A stretch of 64,000 nt of DNA from Rusavskia elegans (Eukaryota; Ascomycota; Lecanoromycetes; Teloschistales; Teloschistaceae), in the NCBI GenBank assembly GCA_011316305.1, contig SAUG01000025.1, positions 391,196 to 455,195 on the forward strand, written 5' to 3'. The notes beneath the pieces are model-generated. The model made no database searches. It was not told where the DNA came from and saw only the letters and a list, made by a program, of their open reading frames with translations. Both the position numbers and the translations under genes were made by a program. The stretch's first letter is position 1. Each line of letters begins with the position of its first letter. Shown here piece after piece: positions 1 to 10,600 of the stretch.

Positions 1-945
1 GTTGGATTGCTGGGGGAGAGGGCAGACGGGCGGTGGGGAGGAACGGGGACGGACTTCGCCTTTGAGTTTTACTTTTTCTTCATCCTGTAGAGAAGTTCAA
101 TTGAGCTTTGAGGCTTCCAGAGTCTTGAGGGGGGTGAGGCTTACATACGCTGTATGGAGCGTACCATTTCGCCAGCCGGGTCTTTCCTCTGGATTTCGAG
201 CGTAGTCAGTCTTTGCGGCCGCATTGAAGGATGGTTTGGTGTGGGGACATACTGGCGGTTCTGGATGAGGATGAATGATAGCACCATTGGTGCGGTGGGA
301 AAGAGTATCAGACGCTTTGACGTTGGTCAAACGGAATGAGAGTTAAAGATGGGAGGGCGGAGATTACTCAGATGATCGGGTTTTAGATTAGCAGCTTGTT
401 CCCCCTAAAGCTGGCCCCTTGGACGTCGGGATGACAGAAGTCCACTATTTGCTACTAATAAATGACCAAGACTATCGAGGATTGTAATTGGTTCTTAATT
501 TGACTTGGTTTGATTTTGATTTTTTACAAGGAAGTTATGCTAAACATGCCCCAATCTTCACCCCCTAACATTCGAAGCCAGCAGTCCCCACCATCGATGC
601 GGCAGACCGATTACATTTAGACAAAAAACATTACGGGAATACCAGTAGTAAGTAGCCAGCTTCTCCAATCCTACCGCTCTCGCCCATCAAAAGGAAGAAT
701 CCCGCACCGCGCTGGATCAACAACGGAACCCCATCATTCAGCATAGCGTCGACCAGCTCATTATCAGAGAATATGGAAGAAGGTAAGAGGCCAAAGATCG
801 AAACGAAAGAGATCCTGCCCTATTAGAAGTTATTGAAATGACGATAGATGGCATGAACATCATCAGTGGGTATCAGTATGGGCTCTGATCAAAACGCGTG
901 GATGTACTCTGCAGCGGATAAAGAGCCTGGATAGGACATGACTGG
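1..945. other. Left-edge intergenic sequence
   Basis: No gene could be supported. Short open frames near positions 97-330 show no recognised domain and no convincing start or splice structure, though a gene cut by the left edge cannot be excluded. The right part is expected to hold the 3' UTR of the minus-strand SUN gene. Confidence 0.5.
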
Positions 946-2664
946 TTATAACGCAGCCACAGCGAAAGCAGCAAGAGCTGTTAGACTGAAGGCTGCAGCG
1001 GTGACGTGGGTATAGCCGGCACCATTGGTCCCTTGAGGTTGAAATGACGCTGGCGGAGAGACGGTGGCGGTGCCACTGCCTCGTGAGGCGGAAGCCGTCC
1101 GAGATGTAGTCCTGGCGGCGGAGGAGCTCGCATCCATCACTATTGCGGTACTGTTGTCTGCGAAGACATGCGGCTTGTAGGAATACTTCAATGGCTTGGG
1201 AACATGCGCCTTGATGTGTACGGGCGCGAAAGTGGTATGTAAAGATGGGTAGGTCGATGTCTCGGAAGTCTCGGAGGTAAATTCAGTGGTCGTAGGGGTG
1301 CTCGTCTCAGAAGATGATGATTCAGACGACGATTCACTGGAAGTCGTTGTGGGGGCGGGTGTTGGTGTTGACGATGTGGAGCTAGAAGAACTTGGGGTCG
1401 GCGTTGGAGTCGAGACCTCCTTGACTTCTGACGACGAGCTCGGTGACGACGTGCTTTTTGGTTGTGGCGGAGGCGGCGGAGGCGGAGAAGGCTCAGACTT
1501 CTTGGGGGAGCCTACTGGCTTGTCCTCCTTCTTGTCCTCCTTGCCTTCCTGGTTGTCTACCTTGTCACTGCCGCTTCCTTTCGAGCCAAGCTCTGCTACA
1601 ACGTATCGGGCGGAACCACCCTTGGGAACTGTCACGACGCAAGAGGCAGCGCCCCCTGCACCGACAGAGCTGCTTCCGACCAGCTCGTTGACTCCATGCT
1701 GGGATGGGTCAATGGCACATGGGAGACCATTGCAACCATCGCCATCACACACTACCTCGATACTGAAGGTTGGCTTTTCATCTCTGAACGGCGTGGCGGG
1801 TTCGAGGTAGATAGGGTTCCATCCAAGTTTGATGAACGTCTCGCCAGTTTCGACGGTATTTCCTCCAAGTACATAGGGGCTCCAATTGCCGTAGGGCTTC
1901 TCCGATGAACCCCAAACGCAACCCTCTTCTGGTGATACCCTAGGGGGATTGACATAGAAACTGGGCACAAAGTGAGGAAGTACTTCGATGTTGGTGCGAC
2001 ACAACCACTTACTGTGCAGCCGTGCCTGCCCAGTATTCAGGGCCAGGGATAGCCAAAGTGGCCGTGTCTTGCACGTCGGTAGGGATCAACATAGCTTCAT
2101 TACCAGGAAGAACAGTTTGACAGATAGCAATGTTGCCAAGAGCCTTATTATGGCAGCCGACGTTGCCCGTGCCGTCGACGCAGTAAGGCTTGTCAGGAAA
2201 TGGCTTCTTGATGTTCCCGTTCTTGTCACAGAAGAGTCCACCATGCTATATTCATTAGCCGAGGGCTGGGAAATTCGATCATGAGTACTGACCATGGATT
2301 GCGGATAGGTATATGAGGTAGCGTCGGGATCCCACTGCATTGAGATTTGGCCCGGGGGACAAGCGTATGGGCAGTACCCACCAGGCTCGCAACACTCGTC
2401 AGGACTCATAGCCCAGCCACCATTTGAGGATCCGGCTACGGGCACCAATCCAGCGTCCTCAGGGAATTGACACTGGCCCGTACGCTTCTCCACCGCAGGT
2501 TCTTCGACTCGGTAACCATTGCGTCTCTCGATAGCAGTCACGGCTCGGCCTTTGTGATGAAGGTGTCGATGTTCAAGCGCTCTGAAATGCGAGTCGCCGT
2601 GCTTTGCTAAGACCAAAGACGCGATGTTTGCTGCAAAGACAGCGAGAATGGGGGTGGTCTTCAT
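946..2664 (-). CDS. SUN-family cell wall protein with a probable GPI-anchored tail
   Basis: Three exons: 2664-2293, 2245-2013 and 1960-946, giving 539 residues; both introns (47 and 52 nt) are GT-AG. The product opens with a signal peptide (about residues 1-20), then has a Lys-Arg pair at 60-61 that looks like a Kex2 site just before the mature Cys-rich SUN domain (about 65-325). The domain shows CQFPEDAG, the CPYACPPGQ segment, GWNPIYLEPATPFRD and CNGLPC, all typical of the fungal SUN family (Uth1/Sim1, CAZy GH132), which acts in wall remodelling and septation. After residue 330 follows a long Ser/Thr/Pro tail with a run of prolines, ending in a hydrophobic stretch that resembles a GPI attachment signal. 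Family assignment is firm; the GPI anchor is inferred. Confidence 0.92.
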
Positions 2665-4290
2665 GTCGTGTTCTGGATTAGTTGTTGGTCAACGCTTCGC
2701 AAAGATTGCAGACCCCTGATCAGATTCCCTTCCTCCTAGCGACACTTCACTTGGGTTGGGGCCGTAGTCGTGGCGCGCCGCTCCGGCAGATTCCAAAGAT
2801 GGTTGTAAAAGCCCTTGCACAACCTTCTTCAGATGGTGTCGTAAAGAATGATAAGATTCGGGCAGGACGTAAAGCGTGAAGTCAAACGTGAGTGTGTTGC
2901 GACTGTGTTAAGTATGCTGTGGTTATTGGCGATCAATTAATAGTGAACGAGATACAGGCGACGAATGAGCGACTTGGGGTGAGATGTTGGTAAAGAACGT
3001 AAGCTGCGACAGCAGCGGCGTGGTTGAGGATACACGAAAGGGAAAAGAGGGTGAGGCAGGAGAAGGAGGTGTTTTTTCGAGGTTGGGAAATGGGGAGGCC
3101 GTGCCGACGAGCAGCTCGCGCCGCAATTTCCCCAGACGGGACTATGAGCACTGGCGTCGGGGAAATTAATTCGCTGCATCAGCCAATCAACGCCAGGCCG
3201 TCAGAGCTTAGCGACGAGTCCAATCTCGACTTCACCTTGATCGTAATCTTATTTTGATCACCTCGCAGCGGCAACGAGCTCAAAAACCATCCGGAAACCA
3301 AGATACCTAGAGCCATGCAACCTGAAGTCCCTCCAGTCTGATGAGGTTTTTCATATGACAGGACTCGCAGTATTTCGGTCGCTCGAATTGCACTGCCGCG
3401 GTGGAAACCCCCAACAATCGGTAGTAATAACGAATCGACCCTTCGACGGCGCTTGGACTTTGACGTACGCTCACGGGCTGTTGCAACCGAGTGGTAATTG
3501 AAAGACAACGACTCTGGGTGTGGAGAGAGACCGGATGAAGGAAAGAGAACCTGAGTTATCGAGTACATGTTCCAAAGCCATTGCACGACCCTCCTGTGGG
3601 AACTTCCAAAAGGTGTTACGGGGCTTCACAGATCCTCCTCGAAGAGTAGCGATGCCGGTCCGTATGTTCCCTCGGGCTCTTTCATTGAGTGAATTGTAGT
3701 ACACTGGCTGCAAAAATCACTCTGCAGCAAATTGCAAGGCCATACAATAACAGGCACAATAGACTAAATGTGCTATAATGAAACTTCTTTATACTAGGAG
3801 AGCCAGGAGCAACGGCGAATGGATGACCACAAGGCCAGGAAAAAGTTAACATTATCATCTACCTTACTCTTCTGTCCTTTGATCGAGAGGGAGATGCAAT
3901 CAGCATACCATCGGATGCATCAAAGAATTTGGATTCCAGAACATGTCAGAGTAGGAGAGATGCTGAGTCCAGCCGAAACTGAATTACCTTTCGATCCGGA
4001 CATGCCTGTTTTAAGATGCTCAATGTAATTTGCGAGCTATCAGCCTCTGCTTGATTCTTCGTGAGGAGAAGCCCACAAACGAAGAATTGTCAATAGGCAG
4101 GTATTGGTTGTCACTCTAGAGAGAGACAACCGTCGTGAGAAAGTAAAACCACAGGATGTGCCCCTCAGAAAAGCCCCACGATGAATGCCAAGACCGGCAA
4201 CCACTTCCACCGACAAGCCGACCGCAAAGGTCCTTCCGGCCTCAACTTCCAACTTCATCATTGCATCCTTACCGCACTCCATACATCAGC
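2665..4290. other. Divergent promoter region, SUN gene / SNU23
   Basis: This 1.6 kb separates the start codons of two divergent genes. Several small open frames occur (longest 3179-3586 on the minus strand, 135 codons), but none shows a recognised motif or exon structure. I read it as promoter and 5' UTR sequence. Confidence 0.5.
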
Positions 4291-4920
4291 ATGTCCAAAT
4301 CCGAGCGCCCATCCGACACCTCCTTCCGCAAAACCTGGGACCGCGCCGAATACGCCCTCAAAGCCGCCGAGCGCGAATCCCACACCAAAGAAGAAAGCAA
4401 AGCCCGCTTCGAAGCCAAAGCCCAAGGGAAAAAATACTACCCTCGCGCCTCCACCCCCCCAGACGCCAAAGAAACCGTCTCCCGCGCCGCCCGCCTCGAT
4501 GTCTCCGCCAACGTCGGCAAAACGACGCTCGTGCCCGCGGGCGCCAGTACGGGCAAGCGAGGGCGCGGAGCGGGGTTTTATTGCCAGGATTGCGATTTGA
4601 CGTTCAAGGATAATCTGCAGTTTGTGGACCATTTGAACTCGAAGCAGCATCTTTCGAATACGGGGCAGAGTGGGGAGGTGAAGAGGGCGACGGTGGAGGA
4701 GGTGCGGGAGAGGTTGGAGTGGTTGGTGCGGAGGAAGAGGGAGGAGGCGGAGGCGGTGGAGAAGGTGGTGGATTTGGGGGAGAGGTTGGAGAAGAGGGAG
4801 GAGGAGTTGGAGAGGGAGAGGGAGGAGAAGAGGAGGAAGAGGAGGGAGAAGAGGAGGAAGACGGAGGGGGGTGTGGGGGTTAAGCAAGAGGTGGTGGAGG
4901 GCAATGGTATTATCTGCTGA
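4291..4920 (+). CDS. SNU23: U4/U6.U5 tri-snRNP protein Snu23 (ZMAT2 homologue)
   Basis: Single exon, 209 residues. The start at 4291 is chosen because the conserved N-terminus begins MSKSERPSDTSFRKTWD; the frame stays open upstream to 4156, but that part looks like noise. Residues about 95-125 carry a matrin/U1-type C2H2 zinc finger (FYCQDCDLTF followed by HLNSKQH), then a coiled, strongly charged Arg/Glu/Lys helix to the C-terminus. Snu23 is a component of the spliceosomal tri-snRNP that joins at the pre-catalytic (B) stage near the 5' splice site. The coding strand switches from C-rich to extremely G-rich at about 4560-4620; the C-terminal helix is encoded by an almost pure purine tract. 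Family assignment is confident. Confidence 0.9.
   Translation: MSKSERPSDTSFRKTWDRAEYALKAAERESHTKEESKARFEAKAQGKKYYPRASTPPDAKETVSRAARLDVSANVGKTTLVPAGASTGKRGRGAGFYCQDCDLTFKDNLQFVDHLNSKQHLSNTGQSGEVKRATVEEVRERLEWLVRRKREEAEAVEKVVDLGERLEKREEELEREREEKRRKRREKRRKTEGGVGVKQEVVEGNGIIC
4670..4875 (+). repeat. Purine-rich tract in the 3' half of SNU23
   Basis: About 200 bases of the plus strand are nearly all G and A. In the block 4681-4740 I count 35 G and 4 C. It encodes the Arg/Glu/Lys helix of Snu23 and, as a homopurine-homopyrimidine tract, could form non-B DNA; that is inference. Confidence 0.7.
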
Positions 4921-5193
4921 AGGTGTATCACGACTTGGCCCACTTCATTTGATATGGAGCGGTTTAGCGTGGCGTATGGATGGACTCATGGACGTTCTAT
5001 CTGCAAGATAAATCGATTTGCACAATGAGCTAGGATCTCAACATGCTCCTGTAAATTACGGGGTATCACGAAATGCTGGCACCAGCTGGGGCAACTCCTG
5101 ACGCCATTGCCATAACCCACAAGCTGCCGAGATCGGACGAAGGCCTCATATCTGTTTGGAGGGTTAGGATCCTTCTCATACATCGTAAAGGCT

Positions 5194-6252
5194 TCAACTA
5201 ACCAAACGCAACTCTTTACGTTGCAGAGCTCGAGGTCCACCCATCCATACTCGATTCCGTCCGGGAATGGGCTTAATTTGCAAGCGACGAAACGCTTCCT
5301 GGATATGCTTGGGACCAACCGGTGTCCTGCCCTCTTCCTGCTCACCAAAGAGGCCCGTCTCCCTCTTGCGCTTCTTGCTCGCAGCGTTAGCCTCGCCCGA
5401 CCGATTCTTAGTCATCTCTTCTTCTGCTTTGACCTGAAGCGCTTCTTCTGTCAAAGTCTGCACAATCTCGAACGTCAAGAACCCTAAAATGTCAACGATG
5501 TCATCATTAGGCTTGCTGTCGGTGTAGACGTGGAAGCCGGCCCACTCCCGGAACCTTTTGGCTTTCCGGAAGGTGAAGGAGGCTTGTCGGCACTCGCTGT
5601 AATGGACGTATTCCTCTTTAGTCATGTTCTTGGTACGTTCGTCGGCAGTCTTCAAGCGGAGGATGGTCGCCGCATTCATTTCTTCTTCGTCCTCGTCCTC
5701 GTCATCATCCCGCTCAGGAACCTGCTCAGTGAAATAGCTGGAGATATCCCATGGGAGTATAACTTTGGTCCGCTTGTTTTTCTTGCCCGTGTCGCCGACT
5801 ACAGGTCCTCCGCCCCCAGCACCACCATCTGCGCCACCAAGAGGGTCATCACCTCCCATGTCCCCTGCATCACCTCCTTTGTCATCTGAATCCTTGGCGG
5901 TCTTGCGAACGTCTTTCCAGGAGAGAAACGTCACGAGCCGTGACAGCTTGGCTTTGTCGTGGCGGATCAGGAAGAAGAGATCGTTGGTGCTAATAGAGCG
6001 CGACCCACGTCTCGTCGCCAGCGCGGTGGAACGTTTCAACTAAAAACACTGATTTTAGCACGAATGAACTCTATGTGCCTGATGGATACAAACCATTTCT
6101 ACAACCTGGGTGTGCACAATCTCTTCGATGATGGTAGTCGTCTCGGAAGAGGGTTCAGCCGTCTCACCAGAAACGAACATCATCTGAGAGATCACATTAG
6201 CCAGATCTTCTTTGTAGTCTTTCGGGGTCAGTTCCAAGTCGAGAGAATCCAT
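5194..6252 (-). CDS. SPT3: SAGA complex subunit Spt3
   Basis: Two exons, 6252-6094 and 6039-5194, with a 54-nt phase-0 intron; 334 residues, very close to the usual Spt3 length. Residues 1 to about 105 form the TFIID-18/TAF13-like histone fold, with [10 protein letters not shown] and the basic helix ending in [11 protein letters not shown]. An acidic, Gly-rich linker follows (run of Asp/Glu around [10 protein letters not shown]), then the second histone-fold half containing [20 protein letters not shown]. Spt3 helps SAGA deliver TBP to promoters. It is convergent with SNU23 (gap about 270 bp) and divergent from DPH5. The start is the Met opening the conserved N-terminus; an upstream in-frame extension to 6417 looks spurious. 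The extreme C-terminus is less conserved and could hide a small unrecognised intron. Confidence 0.93.
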
Positions 6253-6998
6253 GTTGCAGCTCACGTTCAAGTAAGATAAGAAAAGCTTGCTCGGAAAAAA
6301 CGAAGTTGAAGAGCAGAGGCCTATTAAAGAGGCAGTCGGGAGCAGCGAACAACATGTGTTCCACGTCATTTGACAGTCAACACCGGTCTCAAGCAAAGAG
6401 CAAGCTAGAAACTCCAAATATGCATCTTGTTATGACAACACTCTTACAACAAAGGGGCATTCTGATAAGATCATGCCAGATCGAGGGCTGATAACGAACA
6501 ATGTATTCAAAGAGATACTGGGGAGGTCGTAGGTTCACAGAGTGCAGACAGCCTCAAAAGGCCTTTGAGCATCAATGGGTACCTACTTGCTGTATCTCTT
6601 GACGGTATTTGGGCTGCTTCTCCGTCATCCTGGCTAACTTCCAGGCTAAATTCCTGAGTTAGTTTGGCTGGGTGTTGAAGAGTACAAATGGGGTCTCCCT
6701 CCCCTAATAAACCCCCGTGTTCGGACTTCGATAGGGTGAGTCCCAATCCCACATTCACAGTGGTGTGCACTTGCCATCACCTATCTCCCTATTGAGTAAA
6801 TAAACCAGAAAGCCTCATATGAGGCTGAGGTCCGTCCCCAGCCAGTAGCTTACTAAGCGGAGAATCCTTGGCATCTTTGCCGATTTGGCTAGCGTGTGAT
6901 CGTCTGAATTTCAACAGTTAGTCGGAAGATACCTCTAAGTTTCCGCAGCACCTGCAGAAGAGCGTCCTCACTTTGGGAAAGCTCTCTGCACTGAAGAT
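6253..6998. other. Divergent promoter region, SPT3 / DPH5
   Basis: Start codons of two divergent housekeeping genes lie about 750 bp apart. Short open frames here show no coding signature. No regulatory motif stood out. Confidence 0.5.
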
Positions 6999-7967
6999 AT
7001 GCTTTTCGTTGTGGGTCTCGGCCTAGCCGACGAGACGGACATCACAGTCAAAGGACTTCATGTGGTAAAGGCTGCTTGTAGAGTGTATCTAGAAGCGTAT
7101 ACAAGCATCCTCCTGGTGGACAAAGACAAGCTGGTGAATTTCCGGTATTCGCGTGGAACAAGACTTCATGTCATACTGACTTGATGTCTAGTAGGAATCC
7201 TACTACGGACGTTCGATCATCCTGGCGGATCGAGAAATAGTCGAATCCTCCAGTGATGAGATACTGGCTGGTGCTGCTGCAGATGATGTGGCCTTTCTTG
7301 TCGTTGGTGACCCATTTGGGTATGGGTCAGAGGCAATTGGAGGTGTCCCGGCTTCGCGCTTACGCCTTCCAGTGCTACGACCCACACAGACCTACTCCTG
7401 CGAGCTCGCGAGCTGAAGATCCCAGCCAAAACAATTCATAACGCATCGGTAATGTCTGCTGTTGGCGCTACGGGTCTGCAGCTATACAACTTCGGGCAGA
7501 CGGTCAGTATGGTATTCTTCACCGACACATGGAAACCATCCTCCTTCTACGACCGCATAAAAGAGAATCGTCAAATTGGACTGCATACTCTGATGCTGCT
7601 CGATATCAAGGTCAAAGAGCCGAGTATTGAGAATCTGGCACGAGGACGGAAGATCTATGAGCCCCCACGGTACATGACTGCCGGCCAATGCGCCGCTCAG
7701 ATGCTTGAGATCGAGGAAGACCGAGGCGAAGGTGCATATGGACCGGATAGTCTTGCTGTTGGAGTTGCTCGGCTCGGTTCTGATCACCAACGGATGGCTG
7801 CTGGCACCCTGAAGCAGATAAGTGAATCTGATCTGGGTCCTCCCCTTCATAGCCTGGTGCTACTTGGAAAGAGAGCGCATGACTTGGAGCGAGACTATAT
7901 TCGCGAATACGCTATTGACGAGGAGACATTTGATAAATGTTGGGAAGAGCAATATGGAAAGCTATGA
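6999..7967 (+). CDS. DPH5: Diphthine methyl ester synthase
   Basis: Three exons, 6999-7133, 7195-7319 and 7373-7967, giving 284 residues, the standard family length. It carries the tetrapyrrole-methylase-type SAM fold: [20 protein letters not shown] at the N-terminus, VVGDPFGATTHTD (split by intron 2), the [20 protein letters not shown] cofactor segment and YEPPRYMT. Dph5 uses S-adenosylmethionine to methylate the modified histidine of translation elongation factor 2 during diphthamide synthesis in the cytosol. The exon joins restore every conserved block without gaps, so the gene looks intact. Confidence 0.96.
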
Positions 7968-9094
7968 TAACATCCATATTACTCTTTTACGGCATTTGCA
8001 CCAGCAATCTGTCAGGTTTTACCGGGTTGCGTCTCGACAGACCACATGCCGATAGGACTGTATCAAAGTGGATCTTTGCGATGTGAGCATTTTCCTTCCG
8101 CGTGGTTCCTTGTTGAGCAACTGATGGCCTGGGTGCACCTCGTCGGAGAAAGTTCAAGGTAGTAACTGTCCTGCACCAAATGTCATGACCCCATTATCGT
8201 GAGATTCACCTACACTCATAACCCAGATACCTATCACGACATACTCAAGCCTCACCTGTAGTGGAAGAATGGAGAATTGGCAAGTGATCGTTCCAGCCAC
8301 TTGGTTTATTCGGTCGAGTTATATATGTATATATATATGCTTCCTCAGTCTTTCCCTTGTGTCCTATGTTGTTGGCCTTGTCGTTCACTTCAAGTCTTCC
8401 CGCGAACGGGGGTTCCGATCCTCAAGCAGGGTTGTGAGCAGAGCATTGACGGAGATTGGCTGGGATGCTGTATCAACCTGCAGGAACAGAGCCTGTGATC
8501 ATGCAGTGTGTCGACCGACAGCAGCAGCTTTTCTAAAAAGTCTACTCCAATTTTGCTGATGGCTTTCGAAGTATGACAATTGGCGCTCTAATATGATAAT
8601 ACAGAAGGCGGAGGCTTTGGCCAGATTCAGGTTGGATAGAGGTGCATGGACGGGTAAAGCCGTTGGGAAGTCAAGATCACGCGTCCTGATCGCCAAGCAA
8701 TGTCAGGCTGTTCCGGGTAAAGTGGCAGAAGCGTGGCAGACACGAACGCACCAATCCTACCTGACGACCTGTCACATATCCCATCCAGTTTCCTTCCGGC
8801 CCACTACATGTATTTACAATGATATCGTCTGATCCCCTGCAGCAACCTGGCCATTTGAGCCCCTTAGGCCCTTCACCCACCCAGCAAGGGCGCTCAGATC
8901 ATTGCAAACGCCCTCTTGAATCCACCTTGAGGCTGGTCCCTCGAAACCCCCAATTATCCTGATCGCGCTACTTCACGACAAGCGTGCCATTCTGGGCTTG
9001 CTCAAATGCTTCCTTATTGTTATCGTCTCATGCTGCATTAGCTGTCGCCTCCCCCCCAAATCGACTGAACCCAAATTAGTTCACTGGCTTAAGG
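7968..9094. other. Intergenic, DPH5 to the next plus-strand gene
   Basis: About 1.1 kb downstream of DPH5. The largest open frame (8269-8559) is a hydrophobic 96-codon stretch without recognised features; it includes a short TA-dinucleotide run near 8322-8338. I see no RNA gene. Confidence 0.5.
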
Positions 9095-9904
9095 ATGAGC
9101 GTCTTTTTGGTGCATGGTGAGTATGGACTTCCATGAGGTAGCATCCCAAGGGACTTCAGCTGCTGACATCCTTCAGGGTTCCGTTGGGCTCGGAACGAGA
9201 TCAGAATACATGTTGTTCTCCAAGAGGTGGACGATGCGGCCCCCAACAATCTGATGTGTGGTGATTCCGAAGAAGCGATGAACGAGAACTTCCGCGAGCT
9301 CTACCCTGGCCCGATGGCCAATCTACCGCCGCTCCGGTTCATCGAGCCTCTCAACCCAAACAATGAAAAATTCAAGTACCCTTCGGAACCCTACGCCTAC
9401 GTGGCAGATGTGGTTGTTCAGAGTGAAGATGTGATCGATGTGACCGAGGTCATGAACACAGGTATTCGTGCCGCTCAATGGGACGCAATGGCCGACCTAC
9501 GCGACATCATCGCCAAAGGAGAAAAGATCGGCTGGTTCGTGGTGCACAACGGTGATCGACATCTGGCGCAGCAGGAAAGGCTGAAGAAAGATGAAAACGG
9601 AGCCAATGGGGCAGAGAATGAAGCAGATGCCATTGTGGTATAACCATCTCGCGCTGTCTGATGAACGGCCGTGGCTGATATTCGTTCAGGAAGCCGAGGC
9701 AATAGAGGCAAAATACTCCAAAGGATTAAGCGAGCAGGTAGGCAGGCTGCAAGTCCACAACAAATCCGATGGAAGGAGCGATATGAGTGAGGTACGTTTC
9801 CACTGGCATATTGCGTTGCGTGGGAGATCGCTGACGACGTTTCCTAGAGGGCCGACAAGAAAGGTGGAAAATTCAAGAAGCTTTTCCGCGGCGACTCAAG
9901 ATGA
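9095..9904 (+). CDS. Fungal protein of unknown function, basic C-terminus
   Basis: Four exons, 9095-9116, 9177-9637, 9690-9791 and 9848-9904; 213 residues. I do not recognise a characterised family. Visible features: an N-terminal segment MSVFLVHGFRWARNEIRIHV resembling the beta-strand/turn start of a small globular domain, a central acidic region with YPSEPYAYVADVV, a GWFVVHNGD segment, then a variable linker and a short basic-aromatic end, KFKKLFRGDSR. The first exon is only 22 nt. The frame stops at 9643 if intron 2 is not removed, which would give a protein lacking the basic tail; the clean reappearance of the Lys/Phe-rich end argues for the four-exon model. I have an impression of similar uncharacterised fungal proteins but could not check it. 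Confidence 0.7.
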
Positions 9905-10600
9905 AGTCTGGACGTCACCTGGAGTAGAACGACGATATTCTTCACTTACCGAGACAGGGCGATTGCAAGGCGTACAGGAGAAGGTAGGATCCTGCATTAT
10001 TCTCAGACTTTCACGAGGTATGCCTACTTTGAATGGACGATTCCCCACTTATACGCTCTTTCAATGGGACACGATGTATGACTGGCATGGGTAGAGGCAG
10101 TGGCATGTAAGGTACCTTAATCAATGTCTGCTGTGTCGGAGTCTTTCCTTCTTTAAGCTGCCTCCCACACGTCATGGTGCGTGAGGTCGATTTACCTTCC
10201 AGCGATCCCCAAACCCCGCTCAAGCTTTCTCCTCATGCTTCCGTCCTTACCGTGTGATGATATGCACGACAGGTGGGATACGACCGCCTGACTCGGGGCG
10301 GGACAACAACAGCTGACATCTTTCCGACATCACACAGTCTGCCGCTGCTTCCCGTGGAAATGCGCGCAAAGCATGTGCTACCGGCGCAGAGCTCAACACC
10401 TTCCGCTATAGAAAGACCAATGGTTGTTACCGATTCCACCGGGCTCGATTGATAATCCATGGACTGCTCCGCAAGATTCCCGGGGGTACCACGCTTGACC
10501 GAAACAAACTTTTAAGTGGAGAGAGTTCTGGTTCTTTGGTAAATAGAACCCAAGACTGCACTCGTCGTTTTGTCGAACCATCCATCACAACTTTCGAGGT
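9905..10600. other. Promoter region of the glutaminase gene
   Basis: About 700 bp between two plus-strand genes: 3' UTR of the unknown gene and 5' region of the glutaminase. No gene or clear motif seen. Confidence 0.5.

Noticed and set aside
97..330. Possible small minus-strand gene at the left edge
   Set aside because: 77-codon frame without family, start context or splice partners; the evidence is too thin.
1286..1810. 174-codon plus-strand open frame opposite the SUN gene
   Set aside because: It mirrors the Ser/Thr/Pro repeats of the real gene; acidic/valine low complexity and no domain.
4258..4887. 209-codon minus-strand frame rich in leucine and proline
   Set aside because: Complement of the purine-rich SNU23 end; a composition artefact.
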